A stretch of DNA of 5,947 nucleotides, from assembly GCA_013812485.1 (NCBI GenBank), contig JACCTJ010000312.1:1-5947 (forward strand), given 5' to 3'. Numbering within the stretch: position 1 is the stretch's first letter; each line of letters starts with the position of its first letter. This DNA is from Thermoleophilaceae bacterium. Lineage in GTDB: Bacteria > Actinomycetota > Thermoleophilia > Solirubrobacterales > Thermoleophilaceae. The notes below the pieces were generated by a model that was not told the DNA's origin, searched no databases, and saw only the letters and a program-made list of their open reading frames with translations. Position numbers and translations under genes: made by a program. Positions 5,785 through 5,947 of this stretch are shown in pieces.

Positions 5785-5947
5785 GTGCTGCTCGCGGCCG
5801 GCTCGAGCTCGAGCCCCAGCTCGGCGTCGTCGAGCTCCGCGAACAGCGAAGGATCCCGTCGCGAGCCCCTGATCAGGTCGTCGGCGCGGCCCTTGTGACC
5901 GTCCGGCAGCAGACGGCCGCTGGTCGCGCCGAAGTAGATCGCCTCGG
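5781..5947 (-). CDS. C-terminal part of an unrecognised protein (gene enters from the right edge)
   Basis: One minus-strand frame is open from the edge down to a TAG at 5783-5781, giving 54 residues. It begins EAIYFGATSGRLLPDGHKG and ends in an acidic, Leu/Glu/Ala-rich tail. The opening is folded-looking (aromatic, Gly and charged residues in balance), and the frame reaches a stop exactly where metH ends, as expected of a real convergent gene. Its TAG overlaps the metH TAA: the four bases 5781-5784 are shared. I do not recognise the family from this tail. The alternative minus-strand frame starting at the first edge base hits a TGA inside this region, which supports the chosen frame. Confidence 0.55.
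   Translation of the reverse strand, partial: EAIYFGATSGRLLPDGHKGRADDLIRGSRRDPSLFAELDDAELGLELEPAASST
5800..5815. terminator. Perfect 16-bp palindrome just downstream of metH, candidate terminator hairpin
   Basis: GGCTCGAGCTCGAGCC is a perfect 16-bp palindrome starting 16 bases after the metH stop. As RNA it gives a 6-bp stem with a four-base loop (AGCU). A second hairpin follows (AGCTCG 5818-5823 with CGAGCT 5831-5836). There is no T-run. Both lie inside the coding end of the opposing gene, where the palindrome encodes alternating Leu and Glu, so it may simply reflect that codon pattern. Confidence 0.3.

Overview
The window is very GC-rich, with strong G/C preference at third codon positions. 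It reads as chromosomal DNA of a high-GC Gram-positive bacterium. The protein styles (a mycobacterial-type SodC lipoprotein, an actinobacterial wax ester synthase/DGAT N-terminus, a B12-dependent MetH of the non-enterobacterial subfamily) suggest Actinomycetota, possibly the Thermoleophilia/Solirubrobacterales. That placement is inference from remembered family patterns, not from a search.

Layout. At the left edge the minus strand carries the first 43 codons of a patatin-like phospholipase (1-131). Just upstream of it, on the same strand, is a broken WS/DGAT acyltransferase: its N-terminus is clear, but the frame loses family resemblance after about 73 residues and stops at 142 (171-599). An intergenic stretch follows that holds inverted repeats but no gene. 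Next is sodC on the plus strand (775-1434), a secreted Cu/Zn superoxide dismutase lipoprotein. It converges on a minus-strand gene (1467-2264) for a membrane-anchored protein of two beta-sandwich domains. The first resembles the SOD/CHRD fold and the second a cupredoxin, and both appear to have lost their metal ligands. A GC-rich hairpin fills the 32-bp gap between these two genes. The minus-strand gene diverges from metH across about 170 bp in which I recognise no riboswitch.

The dominant gene is metH (2434-5784), a cobalamin-dependent methionine synthase with homocysteine, folate, cobalamin and reactivation modules in one 1116-residue chain. It has no Shine-Dalgarno sequence and may be leaderless. 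Its C-terminus stops short of the last segment of the reactivation domain, and its stop codon overlaps the stop codon of an unrecognised minus-strand gene that enters from the right edge (5781-5947).

The genes do not form one operon. The left edge looks like neutral-lipid/phospholipid metabolism, partly decayed. The middle is extracytoplasmic redox or metal-related. The right is core methionine/one-carbon metabolism. Nothing points to a mobile element, a CRISPR array or a defence system. The most unusual items are the ligand-free double beta-sandwich protein opposite sodC, and the shortened MetH C-terminus abutting a convergent gene.
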